A stretch of 64,000 bases of DNA from Aequorivita sp. CIP111184 (GTDB lineage Bacteria > Bacteroidota > Bacteroidia > Flavobacteriales > Flavobacteriaceae): positions 248,001 to 312,000 of the forward strand of contig NZ_UEFQ01000015.1 in the NCBI RefSeq assembly GCF_900489465.1, read 5' to 3'. Shown piece by piece: positions 63,802-64,000 of the stretch. The notes beneath the pieces were generated by a model. It saw only the letters and a program-made list of their open reading frames with translations, was not told the DNA's origin and did not search any database. The first letter of the stretch is position 1, and the number at the start of each line of letters is the position of its first letter. A program made the translations under genes and the position numbers.

Positions 63802-64000
63802 ATGACAACCATTAAGCTACAACCATTTATACATAACCTAAAAAAATGCTTAGGGTTAAAATTTCCATATCATTTTGAGAGCAAGGAAATTGTAAAGAGA
63901 ATGGATGGTGTTCGATGGTCTAGAACGCACGGTTGTTTTTATATTATTTATGACGAATTAACAATTGATTCGTTTAAAAAAGAATTAGTTGCTAAAGGTT
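63802..64000 (+). CDS. Probable tyrosine recombinase/integrase, N-terminal part, cut by window edge
   Basis: The frame is open from ATG 63802 to the right edge (66 codons). The sequence includes FIHNLKKCLGLKFPYHFESK and VKRMDGVRWSRTHGCFYIIY, then SFKKELVAKG. The pattern of a lysine-rich opening, IGLKFPY-like strand and a V-R-W-S-x-T-H-x-C-x-x-I turn is what I know from the N-terminal arm domain of Bacteroidota phage-integrase-family recombinases. The catalytic R-H-R-Y domain would lie beyond the window, so the call is provisional. It is preceded by a duplicated terminator-like sequence. Confidence 0.55.
   Translation, partial: MTTIKLQPFIHNLKKCLGLKFPYHFESKEIVKRMDGVRWSRTHGCFYIIYDELTIDSFKKELVAKG

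Overview
The window looks like a chromosomal segment of a Bacteroidota bacterium of the family Flavobacteriaceae, probably a marine or aquatic aerobe. It is low-GC. It carries Type IX secretion (T9SS) components and cargo with C-terminal sorting domains, a Na+-pumping NADH:quinone reductase (NQR) operon, a TamL-type Omp85 lipoprotein, and promoter boxes of the Bacteroidota type (TAnnTTTG at -7). I cannot name a genus from sequence alone. No rRNA, tRNA or CRISPR array was seen.

Left part (1-12.8 kb). A 3'-truncated vanadium haloperoxidase/PAP2-family gene on the minus strand is followed by a plus-strand kynurenine catabolism cluster: kynureninase, a DUF2306-like membrane protein, kynurenine 3-monooxygenase, a RidA-type 2-aminomuconate deaminase, 2-aminomuconate-semialdehyde dehydrogenase, an atypical short-chain dehydrogenase, ACMS decarboxylase and a coupled multi-pass membrane protein. 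Together they would take kynurenine to 2-oxo-hexenedioate, except that the 3-hydroxyanthranilate dioxygenase step is not encoded here. Two copies of a GAGCGCAGTCGA-type inverted repeat sit between these genes. A POT peptide transporter and an O-methyltransferase close the region.

Middle part (12.8-36 kb). This contains tatA, a secreted M1 metallopeptidase, a minus-strand trio of poorly known exported proteins (two carboxypeptidase-regulatory-like paralogues and a DUF6702 protein), peptidase E, a GNAT protein and a T9SS cargo protein with six Asp-boxes. It continues with a VanY-like peptidase, gpmI, a one-cysteine thioredoxin-like lipoprotein, a HAD-like protein, map and a methyltransferase. 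A gliding-motility-type (T9SS type B) cargo gene is broken by an apparent 1-base deletion near 26069. Then come apbE, a small conserved protein, and the complete nqrABCDEF operon; ApbE would attach FMN to NqrB and NqrC.

Right part (36-64 kb). This holds a DJ-1/PfpI protein, the T9SS plug protein, DUF3667, apaG, an NRDE protein and pruA. A suspicious junction at a GGATCC site (43198-43203) truncates an Omp28-like gene and a Nudix gene at the same point. Next are rsmG, a fatty acid desaturase, an aspartate aminotransferase, a large T9SS cargo protein, purT, trkH-trkA, ubiE/menG-porT, a TrmH-type RNA methyltransferase divergent from tamL, fba, accD (lacking its zinc-ribbon cysteines), rpsO and pnp. 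At the right edge the first 66 codons of a probable tyrosine recombinase lie just behind a decayed second copy of the pnp terminator, which may mark the boundary of an integrated element.

Most of the window is ordinary flavobacterial core genome. The points most worth checking are the 43.2 kb junction, the possible element boundary at 63.6-64 kb, the intergenic repeat families, and the unexplained exported trio at 15.6-17.7 kb.
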